Shown: piece after piece, positions 1 to 8,877 of the stretch
How positions within the stretch are numbered: position 1 is the stretch's first letter
Layout of the letters: each line of letters begins with the position of its first letter
Source of the DNA: DASRAP01 sp035277145
GTDB taxonomy: Bacteria; Gemmatimonadota; Gemmatimonadetes; Gemmatimonadales; Gemmatimonadaceae
Reading direction: 5' to 3'
NCBI GenBank assembly: GCA_035277145.1
Contig: DATELA010000106.1
Coordinates: 1 to 37,480, forward strand
Length of the DNA: 37,480 bases
Program-made: the position numbers and the translations under genes
The notes under the pieces: model-generated
The model's database searches: none
What the model was told of the DNA's origin: nothing
Seen by the model: the letters and a program-made list of their open reading frames with translations, nothing else

Positions 1-446
1 GTGTCGCCGCCGCGACCACCGCCTGCTCCACGCCCGCCGCCTGCGCCGCCGCGTCCCGCAGCGGGGCGCGGAAGCGTCACGCCGTGCGCCGCCGCGGCGA
101 TCGAGTCGACGCGATACGTCGAGTCGTTCCGATTGAGCGTGCGCTGCCAGTGCTGATAGGTGATCCGCTCAGTGTTCGTGCAGCCGTAGCTCTTGAGTTG
201 CGCTTCGATCCAGTCGAGCGCGTCGCGATTGCGCTTCGTGCCCTGCCGGCGATCGCCGAACCGCGCGAGTCCGCGCAGCGTGTTCTTGTATTGATCGAGG
301 TTGAGTCGCGACACCATTTCGCGAATCGGATCCACCGAATCCGCGGGTGCAGCGTTCGCGCGACCGCCGCCGCCCTGGGCGAGCGTGGTTGACGCGAGCG
401 AGACGACGAGTCCGAAGGAACCAACGATCGAAGCAGTCAGACGCAT
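1..446 (-). CDS. M28-type secreted peptidase, N-terminal part (runs off the left edge)
   Basis: The minus-strand frame from the ATG at 446 stays open to base 3, so 148 codons are visible and the C-terminus lies outside the window. Residues 1-23 form a signal peptide (MRLTASIVGS, then a hydrophobic stretch ending near LAQ). A glycine-rich linker follows. About residues 48-85 contain a segment with LARFGDRRQGTKRN and DWIEAQLKSYGC, which is the usual start of secreted M28 aminopeptidase-like proteins. The metal-binding residues would lie beyond the edge, so activity cannot be judged. A second Gly/Arg-rich low-complexity stretch ends the visible part. A GAGG Shine-Dalgarno lies about 9 nt before the ATG. 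The gene is divergent from the aminotransferase, with 69 bp between them. The family call rests on the N-terminal segment only. Confidence 0.7.
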   Translation of the reverse strand, partial: MRLTASIVGSFGLVVSLASTTLAQGGGGRANAAPADSVDPIREMVSRLNLDQYKNTLRGLARFGDRRQGTKRNRDALDWIEAQLKSYGCTNTERITYQHWQRTLNRNDSTYRVDSIAAAAHGVTLPRPAAGRGGAGGGRGAGGGRGGD

Positions 447-515
447 GGCAATCCTCAACACCGGCTGTAGGTTCGGGAAGACAATTCACCGCTAAACGTA
501 TCTCCGCGGGCACAC

Positions 516-1868
516 ATGGGGCCAACCGCTACCTCCGACGCCGTCCTACGCGCCGACCACGCGCACCTCGTCCACCCGTTGCACAATACGAGCGACGCCG
601 TCGCGCCGTTCGTATGGGTGAGCGGAAACGGTGCGACGCTCAAAGCGGCGGATGGCCGCGAGTACATCGACGGGCTTTCGTGTCTGTGGAACGTGAACGT
701 CGGACACGGGCGAAAAGAGCTCGCGCGCGCAGCCGCGACGCAGATGGAATCGCTCGCTTTTGCGTCGAGTTACGTCGGGCAAACCAATGTGCCGGCTGCG
801 AAACTCGCCGAACGATTAGCGGCAATGTGCTACCGCTCGATCAACCATTTCTTTTTCGGTTCGGGCGGCGGCGAAGCGAACGACAGCGCGATCAAGACGG
901 CGCGCTATTTCTGGATTGCGCAGGGCAAAGCGGCGAAGACGAAGATCATTTCGCGCGATCACGCGTATCACGGCGTGACGATGGGCGCGATGAGTGCGAC
1001 GGGTATTCCCGCGTTTTGGCCGATGTTCGGCGGAAAGTTGCCGGGCTTCGTGCACATTCAGTCGCCGTATCCGTACCGGTTCACGCCTGATGACAAGTCC
1101 GTTTCACCCGGCGTTGCCGCGGCGAATCTGCTCGAGCGCGCAATTCTCTCAGAAGGAGCCGACACGGTCGCGGCGTTCATTGCGGAACCGGTGCAAGGCG
1201 CGGGCGGCGTCATCGTTCCGCCCGACGATTACTTCCCGCGCATTCGCGAGATCTGCAACAAGTACGACGTATTGTTGATCGCGGACGAAGTCATCACCGG
1301 TTTCGGACGTACCGGTAAACAGTTCGGCCTCGAGCGGTACGGTGTCGAGCCCGACATCATGACGTTCGCGAAAGGAATCACGTCCGGTTACATCCCGCTT
1401 GGCGGTGTCGGATTCAGCGACCGCGTCTACGATGTGATTGCCGCAGCGCCGGCGGACAAGCGCTGGATGCACGCGCTCACGTACTCCGGACATCCCGCGG
1501 CATGCGCCGTTGCGCTCGCGAATCTCGACATTCTCGAAAGCGAAGGGCTCGTCGCGGCGGCCGGCAAACAAGGCACGCGACTTTTCAACGCGCTCAAACA
1601 ACTCGATTCACACGCGCACGTCGGCAACGTGCGCGGACTCGGTTTGATGTGTGGCATCGAGCTCGTCGAGGACAAAGCAACCAAGAAGGCGTTCGATCCC
1701 GCGTTTGGCGCTGCGGCGCGATTGCTCAAAGCGTGCAATACGCGCGGTCTCGTGAGCCGCTATCGCGGTGACATCTACTGCGTCGCGCCGCCATTCGTGA
1801 CGACCGACGCGCAAATCGATCGCATCGTCAACATCATCGGCGACGCGCTCGGTGAAGTCGCGGCGTAA
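516..1868 (+). CDS. Class III PLP-dependent aminotransferase (omega-amino acid:pyruvate type)
   Basis: A 450-residue, full-length fold-type I aminotransferase, class III. It moves an amino group between an omega-amino acid, amine or beta-alanine-like donor and a keto acid such as pyruvate, in the cytoplasm. Visible features are the PLP-phosphate loop GSGGGEANDSAIK, the SRDHAYHG segment, IADEVITGFGRTG with Asp257 that contacts the PLP ring nitrogen, and FAKGITSGYIPLGG with the Schiff-base Lys286. The N-terminal SCLWNVNVGHG segment is typical of omega-transaminases. Exact substrates cannot be told from sequence; beta-alanine, taurine, putrescine and GABA transaminases all look like this. The ATG at 516 is the first start in frame with a full N-terminus, though no strong ribosome-binding site is visible. 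Its stop overlaps the next start as TAATG, so the two are probably translationally coupled. Confidence 0.9.
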   Translation: MGPTATSDAVLRADHAHLVHPLHNTSDAVAPFVWVSGNGATLKAADGREYIDGLSCLWNVNVGHGRKELARAAATQMESLAFASSYVGQTNVPAAKLAERLAAMCYRSINHFFFGSGGGEANDSAIKTARYFWIAQGKAAKTKIISRDHAYHGVTMGAMSATGIPAFWPMFGGKLPGFVHIQSPYPYRFTPDDKSVSPGVAAANLLERAILSEGADTVAAFIAEPVQGAGGVIVPPDDYFPRIREICNKYDVLLIADEVITGFGRTGKQFGLERYGVEPDIMTFAKGITSGYIPLGGVGFSDRVYDVIAAAPADKRWMHALTYSGHPAACAVALANLDILESEGLVAAAGKQGTRLFNALKQLDSHAHVGNVRGLGLMCGIELVEDKATKKAFDPAFGAAARLLKACNTRGLVSRYRGDIYCVAPPFVTTDAQIDRIVNIIGDALGEVAA

Positions 1869-2140
1869 TGTCCCGCGCGTTCGTCAATGAGGACGCGGAT
1901 GGCGGTGTACCGCGTCGCGATTATCACCTGCCACCACGCGACGATCCCGGCTACGACGCTGCAGCGGCGAAAGCGCTGCTCGACGCCGCGCGCGCAGGAG
2001 AAACCGCGAGCGCGGAGCAAGCGACGGGGTATTTCTGGGGCGAGCCGCGGCTGAAGCCGTTCGTGCGCGAACTCCTCGCGGCAGCGGAGCGCGATGGAGA
2101 TGACCGGCTCGAGCAACTGGCACGCCGGTTTCTGCGCTAA
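1868..2140 (+). CDS. Conserved small acidic protein, unknown function
   Basis: Ninety residues, starting inside the aminotransferase stop (TAATG), which points to coupled translation and a real gene. The N-terminus MSRAFVNEDADGG and a PRRDYHLPP segment recall the SRAFVKEDD-type N-termini of some stand-alone GreA/GreB-like proteins. There is no coiled coil or FKBP-like domain here. The remainder is a helical module with ATGYFWGEPRLKPFVRELL and a C-terminal RLEQLARRFLR. No catalytic motif, Cys pair, signal peptide or membrane segment is present. The similarity to Gre N-termini is from memory and unverified. Repeat R1 begins 17 bp after its stop codon. Confidence 0.65.
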   Translation: MSRAFVNEDADGGVPRRDYHLPPRDDPGYDAAAAKALLDAARAGETASAEQATGYFWGEPRLKPFVRELLAAAERDGDDRLEQLARRFLR

Positions 2141-2156
2141 TTCGAGCTCCGAAAGA

Positions 2157-2313
2157 CAACGCAACGCAGAGCCGCAGAGGACGCAGAGGTTCGCAGAGAA
2201 CTGACTGTTGGTAACAGCTCTCGCCGAGCACGTATCGGCGTGGCGAGTGCTGTTACCAACAAGCCTTTCTCTGCGAACCTCCGCGCCCTCTGCGGCTCTG
2301 CGTTGCGTTTGTA
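2157..2313. repeat. R1: long palindromic CGCAGAG element
   Basis: The left arm carries four CGCAGAG words (about 2165-2200) and the right arm their reverse complement (about 2268-2310). Between them lies an inner inverted repeat, GGTAACAGC (from 2210) pairing with GCTGTTACC (to 2257), then CTCGCC/GGCGAG and a variable tip. The whole unit could fold into one long imperfect hairpin. It sits between two convergent genes and ends 3 bp past the acyl-CoA dehydrogenase stop codon. No open reading frame of substance lies inside. It is one of five copies in the window. Confidence 0.92.
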
Positions 2314-2316
2314 GTT

Positions 2317-4149
2317 CTACTCTGCAAGAACCGGATCGGAAGTCGGCGCACCGCCGGCTGAGCGCACGGCTGCTGCGATGCCGCGACGGTGACCGTCGAG
2401 TTCTTCTTCGCGTTCATCGAGCGCGTTGCGGTTCCCGCGAAAGCGACGGCCTGATTCGACGCAGAACATTCCGCACACCGAGATCTCGTGCGCGCATGCG
2501 TCCGCGCCACGATCGTCGATCAGTTTCTGCGTGCGCGAAAGCGTTGCCGCGCGCGCAAACAACTCGATCGCCATGTTTGCGAGACGCTCGAGCACGAACT
2601 GGTGCTCGACAATGCGTTGACGGTATTGCATGACGGCGTCTTCAGCAGCGCGTTTGAACTCGGCAACGTGTTGCTCGAAGTAACGCTCGTGCCCGCGCAG
2701 CGAATCGTGAAAATCCACTTTGAGATCCGTGCCGCGCCCGAACGCCGTAAGTACCCGCGACGACGCGAATTCGCCGAGCTGGCCGAGATTACGCAACGGA
2801 CGCTTCAGCGCTTCGCCGAGTTCCTTGAGTTTCTCGCCCTGCTCCTGCAGTCCGCTCAACGCGATGAACAAGCGCAGAATCTCGTTGGTCCCCTCGAAGA
2901 TCCGGTTAATGCGCGCATCGCGCAGGTAGCGTTCGTATGGATGCGGCTTCACGAATCCCCGGCCGCCGGCGATCTGCACCATTTCGTCCGCGGTGCGCCA
3001 GAGCATTTCACTCGAGAACACTTTTGCGCACGCCGCTTCCAGCGCGACATCTGCGTCACCCGAATCCATCAACGCCGACAGAACTCCAACCATCGATTCG
3101 GCGGCGTACAAGTCGATCGCCGTTGATGCAATTTTCCGCTGCGTGATCTCGAACTCGATGATCGGCTTGCCGAACTGCACACGTTTTGATGCGTACGTGG
3201 TCATTTCGCCGAGCAGTTTGCGCGTGCCGGCCGTGCATCCGCAGCTGAGGGAGTGACGGCCCGCGTTCAAGACATTCACTGCCACCGCGAACCCGCGACC
3301 CGTTTCGTGCAACACGTGATCGTCGGGAACGAATACGTCCTTGTATTCGAGCTCAGCCTGCGTCGAGCCGCGAATGCCGAGCTTGCTGAACGTGCCCAGC
3401 ACTTTGAATCCGGGCGTATCGGGCCGCACGAGAAAAGCGGTCGGCCGCAGCACTTTCTCGCCGCGACGAACGATCTCCGTTTGCGCGAATGTCGTGATCA
3501 CGCCGGCCCGATGTCCGAGCCCGATCCAAATCTTTCGCCCAGTGATCAACCAACCATCGTCGCCCGGTGCGCGAACGGCGCGCGACTCAACGTGCTGCGC
3601 ATCGGATCCGACATTCGGCTCCGTCAAGGCGTACGCAGCGAACATCTCTGCTTTCGCGAGTTTGGGCAGGTACTGCTCCTTCTGTTCCTGATCACCGAAC
3701 AACACAATCGACTTCGATCCAAGTCCGCAGTGCACGCCAACGACAACGGCGAGCGACGGGTCGATCGAACACAATGTCGAGAACACGCGCCCGTAGCCGG
3801 TCGCTGAAAGTCCAAGTCCGCCGTACTTCTTGGGAATGTTGAGACCGAACATCCCGATATCGGCAAACGCGCGCAGCACTTCCTCGGGAATCTTTTCGTC
3901 CGCGTCGAATTGCGCGGGATCAATCAACTCCTTCTCGAGTGTGCGCAAATCGCGCAGGACGCGCCGAACGACAGCTGCTTCGTCCGGACTGCGTTCCGAC
4001 AGCGGCGCAGGATACGGAAAAAAGAACTCGTGATGGATGTCGCCGAGGAACAGTGCGCGCGTGAACGACGGAAGATCTGCGCGCGGTGCGCCCGTGTCGC
4101 GCCGCGTGCGCGGTGGCGTTGCAGTCTCAGGAGCGTCGACGGGCTTCAT
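2317..4149 (-). CDS. Acyl-CoA dehydrogenase, VLCAD/ACAD9-like
   Basis: A 610-residue FAD enzyme for the first step of fatty-acid beta-oxidation, making trans-2-enoyl-CoA and passing electrons to electron-transfer flavoprotein. The N-terminal helical domain includes PKKYGGLGLSATGYGRV. The FAD/substrate segment has YALTEPNVGSDAQ and ITGRKIWIG. The C-terminal domain has IAGGRGFVKPHPYERYLRD and RIFEGTNEILRLFIALSG, whose Glu is the expected catalytic base as in mammalian very-long-chain enzymes. The extra C-terminal domain (about residues 440-610) also fits the VLCAD/ACAD9 subfamily rather than the 380-residue short-chain type. The start ATG overlaps the stop of the upstream DUF255 gene as ATGA, so the two form an operon. 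Chain-length preference cannot be read from sequence. Confidence 0.92.
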   Translation of the reverse strand: MKPVDAPETATPPRTRRDTGAPRADLPSFTRALFLGDIHHEFFFPYPAPLSERSPDEAAVVRRVLRDLRTLEKELIDPAQFDADEKIPEEVLRAFADIGMFGLNIPKKYGGLGLSATGYGRVFSTLCSIDPSLAVVVGVHCGLGSKSIVLFGDQEQKEQYLPKLAKAEMFAAYALTEPNVGSDAQHVESRAVRAPGDDGWLITGRKIWIGLGHRAGVITTFAQTEIVRRGEKVLRPTAFLVRPDTPGFKVLGTFSKLGIRGSTQAELEYKDVFVPDDHVLHETGRGFAVAVNVLNAGRHSLSCGCTAGTRKLLGEMTTYASKRVQFGKPIIEFEITQRKIASTAIDLYAAESMVGVLSALMDSGDADVALEAACAKVFSSEMLWRTADEMVQIAGGRGFVKPHPYERYLRDARINRIFEGTNEILRLFIALSGLQEQGEKLKELGEALKRPLRNLGQLGEFASSRVLTAFGRGTDLKVDFHDSLRGHERYFEQHVAEFKRAAEDAVMQYRQRIVEHQFVLERLANMAIELFARAATLSRTQKLIDDRGADACAHEISVCGMFCVESGRRFRGNRNALDEREEELDGHRRGIAAAVRSAGGAPTSDPVLAE

Positions 4150-6140
4150 ACAGGCGCGGATTGCAGTGATTCAGCGAGTGCGGACGCGCTGGTGACCGGC
4201 GCATCGCAAACAGGACCGCGACAAACGTACGCCGCCGCGCCCGCACCGCGAGCGTCGCGCTGCGCGAACAACGCGAGATCGTCATTCGTACTCGGTGCCG
4301 ATGCGGCGATGATCACGTTGGGCACGTAAACGTCGGCGACCGCGGCGAGCAATTCAGCCGCATCGTCACCGTTGCCGACGACGGCGATTGCCGTTGCGCC
4401 GTGCACGGCCATGTCCGCCGCGCACAGCAATTCACCAAACGCGTGAGGGTGTCGCGCCATCGACTCGACGAGCGGGCCAATCGCCGCTTCGGCACGCCGC
4501 GTGAGCGTCGTATCACCGGTGATGTACGCAAGACGAAGCAACAATTCCGCCGCGAGCGAGGAACCCGACGGCGTCGCATTATCGACGACGTCGCGCGGGC
4601 GCATGATCAGCGTCTCGTGATCGCTCGGCGCGTCATAAAACGACGACGTCGCATCATCCCAGAATCGTTTCGTGATTGTTGTGCCAAGCGTGCGCGCGTG
4701 ATCGAGCCACACGCGATCGTGCGTGAGTTGCCACGCGTCGAGAAAGCCCAGCGCGACGGCGGCGTGGTCCTCGAGGAATCCGTTGATGCGCGCTTCACCG
4801 CGCGCCCAGATGCGTTGCACGCGGCCGTCGCGCATCATGCGCGATGCGAGAAACTCTGCGTTCCGCGTCGCCAGTGCGCGCCACTCATCGTGTGCAAACA
4901 CGCGAGCACACGTCGCAACGCCACGCAGCATGAGACCGTTCCACGCAGCGATGATCTTGTCGTCGAGGCCAGGTCGCACTCGCGGTGCGCGCGCTGCGAG
5001 CATGCGTTCAACAATTGCGGTGGCGTTGGCCGGTGCGTCGCCGGCGCGGTGCAGCACGCTGCGCCCCTCAAAGTTTCCGCCCGGTGTGACGCCAAACCAG
5101 GTGCGCGTCGCGGCGGCGTCATTTCCCAGCAGCGCGTCGATTTCGCTCACGGTCCACGTGTAGAACAAGCCTTCGTGTCCGTCGCTGTCGGCGTCGAGCG
5201 ATGCGTAAAACCCACCGTCCGGCGACGTCATCTCGCGCGAAACCCACCGCAGAATGTTCTCGGTCGTCGCGCGAACATCGGCGTCGCCGGTTGCCTGCCA
5301 CAAATGCGCGCCGAACCGCGCGAGCAGCGCGTTGTCGTACAACATCTTTTCGAAATGCGGCACGAGCCAGAAGCGATCGACCGAGTATCGATGAAATCCA
5401 CCGCCGACTTGATCGTGCATGCCGCCGGCCGCCATTTGCGCAAACGTGTTGCGCGCCATCTCGAGTGCGCGGGGTGAACCGGTGCGTGCCCAGTGCGCGA
5501 GCAGAAACTCCAGCAACATGGTCGGCGGAAACTTTGGCGCGGTGCCGAATCCACCGTGGTCGGCGTCGTACGTCGCCGCGGCTGCGTCGTGCGCGCGCAC
5601 CAGCACCGCCGGTGTAATTGCACCCGGTCGTAATGCGCGCGCATCCGTCTCGAACACGTCGCGAAGCGCTCCGACGCTCTTGGCGACCTGATCGGGTCGC
5701 GTCGAATACGCGTCCGCGACCGACGCGAGCACGCGCTTGAACGACGGCATGCCCATGCGCTCGTCGGGCGGGAAGTACGTACCTCCCCAAAACGGCTCGC
5801 ACTGTGGCGTCAGGAACACGGTCATCGGCCAGCCGCCGTGCCCGCTCATCGCCTGAATGGCGCGCATGTAGATCGAGTCGATGTCCGGGCGCTCCTCGCG
5901 ATCGACTTTGATGTTCACGAACAACTCGTTCATCACGCGCGCCGTGTCGGGATCCTCGAACGACTCGTGCGCCATCACGTGACACCAGTGACACGCCGCG
6001 TACCCCACGCTCAGCAGAATCGGCTTGTTTTCACTGCGCGCCCGCGCGAGTGCCTCAGCGCCCCAGGGGTACCAATCCACGGGATTGTCGGCGTGCTGCC
6101 GCAAATACGGGCTCGTCTCGTTCGCGAGGCGATTCGGCAT
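4146..6140 (-). CDS. DUF255 / SSP411 (YyaL-type) thioredoxin-fold protein
   Basis: A 664-residue member of the YyaL/spermatogenesis-associated protein 20 family: an N-terminal thioredoxin-like domain followed by an (alpha/alpha)6 glycosidase-like barrel. The hallmark N-terminus NRLANETSPYLRQHADNPVD is present, then CHWCHVM at residues 50-56 with the redox-type C50-x-x-C53 pair, and GGWPMTVFLTP and FWGGTYFPP. The barrel part carries GGFHRYSVDRFWLVPHFEKM and FYASLDADSDGHEG, which are strongly conserved family blocks. The biochemical role of the family is not established. The length is typical and the gene looks intact. It overlaps the acyl-CoA dehydrogenase start by 4 nt and is divergent from the dipeptidase, with 60 bp between. 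Confidence 0.93.
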   Translation of the reverse strand: MPNRLANETSPYLRQHADNPVDWYPWGAEALARARSENKPILLSVGYAACHWCHVMAHESFEDPDTARVMNELFVNIKVDREERPDIDSIYMRAIQAMSGHGGWPMTVFLTPQCEPFWGGTYFPPDERMGMPSFKRVLASVADAYSTRPDQVAKSVGALRDVFETDARALRPGAITPAVLVRAHDAAAATYDADHGGFGTAPKFPPTMLLEFLLAHWARTGSPRALEMARNTFAQMAAGGMHDQVGGGFHRYSVDRFWLVPHFEKMLYDNALLARFGAHLWQATGDADVRATTENILRWVSREMTSPDGGFYASLDADSDGHEGLFYTWTVSEIDALLGNDAAATRTWFGVTPGGNFEGRSVLHRAGDAPANATAIVERMLAARAPRVRPGLDDKIIAAWNGLMLRGVATCARVFAHDEWRALATRNAEFLASRMMRDGRVQRIWARGEARINGFLEDHAAVALGFLDAWQLTHDRVWLDHARTLGTTITKRFWDDATSSFYDAPSDHETLIMRPRDVVDNATPSGSSLAAELLLRLAYITGDTTLTRRAEAAIGPLVESMARHPHAFGELLCAADMAVHGATAIAVVGNGDDAAELLAAVADVYVPNVIIAASAPSTNDDLALFAQRDARGAGAAAYVCRGPVCDAPVTSASALAESLQSAPV

Positions 6141-6200
6141 GCGCGGAGTCTAGCGACGCGCGTTGAAGTTTCGCAGCGCACGCCCAGATTTCCCGGTCCG

Positions 6201-7559
6201 ATGACACCGACCGACTTCATTACCGCGAATTACCCGCGGTTCCGCGACGAACTGTTCGATTTCCTGCGCATTCCGTCGATCAGCGCGCGTTCAGAACACG
6301 CGGACGATTGCCGCCGCGCGGCCACGTGGTTCGCCGACCACACACGCGCGGCGGGAATGACTGCTGACGTGCTGGCAACCGGCGGACACCCCGCGGTTAT
6401 CGCGGAATGGCGCGGCGCACCCAAGGGCGCGAAGACCGTGCTCGTGTACGGCCACTACGACGTGCAACCAGTCGAGCCGCTCGATCTGTGGACGTCCCCA
6501 CCATTCGAACCGGCGATTCGCAATGGGCGCATCTATGCACGCGGATCCGTCGACGACAAAGGCCAGTTGTATTTGCACGTGAAAGCGATCGAGTCACTGC
6601 TCAAATCCTCCGGCTCGCTGCCGGTGAACATCGTGATTCTCGCGGAAGGCGAAGAGGAAGTCGGCAGCGATCACCTCGCGCCGTTCATCGAGAAACACAA
6701 AGCGCGTCTCGACTGCGACTGCGTTGTGATTTCCGATTCGGCAATGTTCGCGCCCGGTATTCCCTCGTTGCTGTCGTCGCTGCGCGGACTCGCGTATTTC
6801 CAGATCGACGTGCGCGGACCCGCGCAGGATTTGCACTCCGGGATTTACGGTGGTGCCGTTGTGAACCCCGCGATGGCGCTCGCGCGCATGCTCGCGACGA
6901 TGCACGACGTAAACGGCCGCGTCGCCATTCCCGGTTTCTACGACGACGTCCGCGACTGGCCCGACGCCGTGCGAAAGGGTTTTGCAAATCTTCCGTTCGA
7001 CGAGGCCAGCTTCCGCAAAGACGTTGGTGCACCGGAGCTTGGCGGCGAGGCCGGGTACTCGATCGTCGAGCGCACATGGATTCGTCCCACGTGCGAAGTG
7101 AACGGTATGCTCTCCGGATATGCCGGTGAAGGCGCGAAAACCGTTCTTCCGGCGACGGCGATGGCCAAGGTGAGTTGTCGTCTCGTGCCTGATCAAACGC
7201 CGGATCGCATCGAGCGTTTGATGCGCGCGTATCTCGGTCGCATCGCACCACCCGGTGTAACAGTTACCGTGACGCATTTGCACGGCGGAATGCCGTGGCG
7301 TGCCGAACTCGAAGGGCCGTTCGTCGATGCAGCACGTGCCGCGTTGCGCGAGTCGTTTGGCCGCGAGCCCGTGGTCACCGGTGAAGGCGGTTCGATTCCG
7401 GTCGTCGGGGATTTTCAGCGAATTCTTGGCGCACCCGTACTGCTCATTGGCTTCGGACTGCCCGGCGAGAACGCCCACGCACCCGACGAGTGGATGTCAG
7501 AAGAGAACTATCGCACGGGCATTGCAACGATCGCGCGGTTGTGGCAGAAAGTCAGATAG
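6201..7559 (+). CDS. M20 family dipeptidase (CNDP-like metallopeptidase)
   Basis: A 452-residue zinc dipeptidase resembling cytosolic non-specific dipeptidase. Visible features are VLVYGHYDVQP with metal ligand His85 and Asp87, IYARGSVDDKGQ with the bridging Asp, and LAEGEEEVGS with the catalytic/ligand Glu pair 151-152. The dimerisation-domain signature DLHSGIYGGAVVNP follows, and the last metal His lies near the C-terminus in LPGENAHAPDEWM. The ATG at 6201 gives the standard family N-terminus. The open frame extends upstream to 5838, but that part is antisense to the DUF255 gene and reads as non-coding. It heads a three-gene plus-strand set with two pilin-like membrane proteins, 9 nt downstream. 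No signal peptide is visible, so the enzyme is probably cytoplasmic. Confidence 0.93.
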   Translation: MTPTDFITANYPRFRDELFDFLRIPSISARSEHADDCRRAATWFADHTRAAGMTADVLATGGHPAVIAEWRGAPKGAKTVLVYGHYDVQPVEPLDLWTSPPFEPAIRNGRIYARGSVDDKGQLYLHVKAIESLLKSSGSLPVNIVILAEGEEEVGSDHLAPFIEKHKARLDCDCVVISDSAMFAPGIPSLLSSLRGLAYFQIDVRGPAQDLHSGIYGGAVVNPAMALARMLATMHDVNGRVAIPGFYDDVRDWPDAVRKGFANLPFDEASFRKDVGAPELGGEAGYSIVERTWIRPTCEVNGMLSGYAGEGAKTVLPATAMAKVSCRLVPDQTPDRIERLMRAYLGRIAPPGVTVTVTHLHGGMPWRAELEGPFVDAARAALRESFGREPVVTGEGGSIPVVGDFQRILGAPVLLIGFGLPGENAHAPDEWMSEENYRTGIATIARLWQKVR

Positions 7560-7568
7560 AGAACACGA

Positions 7569-8222
7569 GTGGCTGACGACGAACCAAAACCTGCGGACGA
7601 GTTGACGCCCGTCGACGACGCGCAGGCGGCGGAGAGTGCTGACGCCCCTGCCGAAAGTGTTGAAGCGCCCGCGGAGGGCGTCGACGCGGCCGATAGCGCG
7701 CAGCCACCTGCGGACGATGCGCAGCCGTTGGGGCCGCCGCCACCGCCGGATTACGACGCCGAAATCGCGGAGATCGTCGCCGAGCTCATGGACGAGCGCG
7801 CGCGTACGAAAGAGCGCGACATCGCGGAGGCAGCCGCGCGGCGTGCGCGACTGTCACGGCGCGGACTGCCGCTCCCGGTGCAAATCACCATTGTCGTGCT
7901 GGTTTCCGTGCTGGTCGTGTGGCCGCCGCCGGCGTTCTTGCCGCAACCAGACGTGCCTGTGTATCCGATGATGCAGGGTGCGCGCGTGCAAGTGTGGCTG
8001 ATCGCGAACGACATCGAACGTTTTCGTGCGGCGAACGGGCGTCTGCCCGATTCGCTCAGCGAAATTCAGCGCAGCGACCACGGCGTCGCGTATCAGCGCG
8101 CGGGCAACCAATACACGCTCGTGTTCGGATCTCCGTCGTTCCAGTGGCGGTCGGACGAACCCATGACGCGCATTCTTTCGGGCGTGCCGAATTCCCTCGT
8201 ACCGCAGACCGGCGCGCGATGA
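7569..8222 (+). CDS. Single-pass membrane protein with acidic N-terminus and pilin-like C-terminal domain
   Basis: A 217-residue protein with a GTG start 9 nt after the dipeptidase stop. Residues 1-60 are low-complexity and rich in Ala, Asp, Glu and Pro. Residues 62-98 form a charged helix rich in Arg and Glu. One membrane segment spans about 103-119 (VQITIVVLVSVLVVW). The C-terminal part (about 138-217) has IANDIERFRAANGRLPDSLSE and YTLVFGSPSF, the pattern seen after the N-terminal helix in pseudopilins and minor pilins. It lacks a pilin N-terminal signal. The next gene overlaps its stop as ATGA and is also pilin-like, so the two probably form a complex. The precise family is not recognised. 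Confidence 0.8.
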   Translation: MADDEPKPADELTPVDDAQAAESADAPAESVEAPAEGVDAADSAQPPADDAQPLGPPPPPDYDAEIAEIVAELMDERARTKERDIAEAAARRARLSRRGLPLPVQITIVVLVSVLVVWPPPAFLPQPDVPVYPMMQGARVQVWLIANDIERFRAANGRLPDSLSEIQRSDHGVAYQRAGNQYTLVFGSPSFQWRSDEPMTRILSGVPNSLVPQTGAR

Positions 8223-8875
8223 CGACACCGACACCTCGCGGGACCGGTGCCGTGCGCGCAGTCACGCCGCGCTTGTCGAGCGCCGTGCGCGTCAAACCGC
8301 GCACGAAGATCACACCGCTCGAGATTGCGATGCTCGTCGCGCTCGCCGGTGCGCTGATTCGCATTGCGATCCCTCACGCACTTGCACTCGGTCACCGTGC
8401 GAAAGCGTCCAACATCGCGGATGTCGCCCGCTCGGTGCGTCGCGCGGCAGATGGCGCCCTCGCGCAGCGCGGCGTGTGGCCTGCTGATGCGCCGACTGGT
8501 GTGACGCCGCCGGAGCTGGTCAGTGCGCTCGGCGCTTCGGCGTTCTCGACTCCCGAGTACACGCTCGACTGGGACATGATCACGACGAAAGTCGGCGACG
8601 ACGAATCGGTGACGCCCGCGCTGCTCATTCGCCCGGCAGACTCGACGCTCGTGCCGCTGCTCGAGAAAGTGTTCGGCAATCGCGTCGCGCATCTCATGAC
8701 GCCACGCACCTACACGTTGATCGTGGTCGGTGAGAGCGCGCTCGCTCAGTCAATCCTCGGCGACGCGATCATGCCCGTGCGCGACACCAGGCGTTGCGTC
8801 GTCACACCCGGCGAGCGCCGCGCGCCGCGAGGAATGGAAGGCTGTCTCGGCGCGGCGCGGGATTCGGGACAGTAA
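8219..8875 (+). CDS. Pseudopilin-like membrane protein without prepilin-peptidase glycine
   Basis: A 218-residue protein whose ATG overlaps the preceding stop (ATGA). After a 30-residue basic leader comes ITPLEIAMLVALAGALIRIA-IP. Glu35 and Pro52 are 17 residues apart, exactly as Glu5 and Pro22 in type IV pilins, within a hydrophobic helix. The position before the expected cleavage site is Lys30, not Gly, so ordinary prepilin-peptidase processing is not expected. A helical segment (KASNIADVARSVRRAADGAL) and GVWPADAP follow as in pseudopilins. Cys residues near the C-terminus (RRCVV and EGCLG) could form a disulfide. The open frame begins upstream at 7919, but that part overlaps the previous gene. 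It is convergent with rho, with 2 bp between the stops. Confidence 0.78.
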   Translation: MTTPTPRGTGAVRAVTPRLSSAVRVKPRTKITPLEIAMLVALAGALIRIAIPHALALGHRAKASNIADVARSVRRAADGALAQRGVWPADAPTGVTPPELVSALGASAFSTPEYTLDWDMITTKVGDDESVTPALLIRPADSTLVPLLEKVFGNRVAHLMTPRTYTLIVVGESALAQSILGDAIMPVRDTRRCVVTPGERRAPRGMEGCLGAARDSGQ

Positions 8876-8877
8876 GC

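Noticed and set aside
347..1090. Alternative plus-strand frame over the aminotransferase
   Set aside because: Arg-rich shadow frame; the overlapping frame has all class III aminotransferase motifs.
5838..6200. Upstream extension of the M20 dipeptidase
   Set aside because: It is antisense to the DUF255 gene and lacks family similarity; the ATG at 6201 gives the normal N-terminus.
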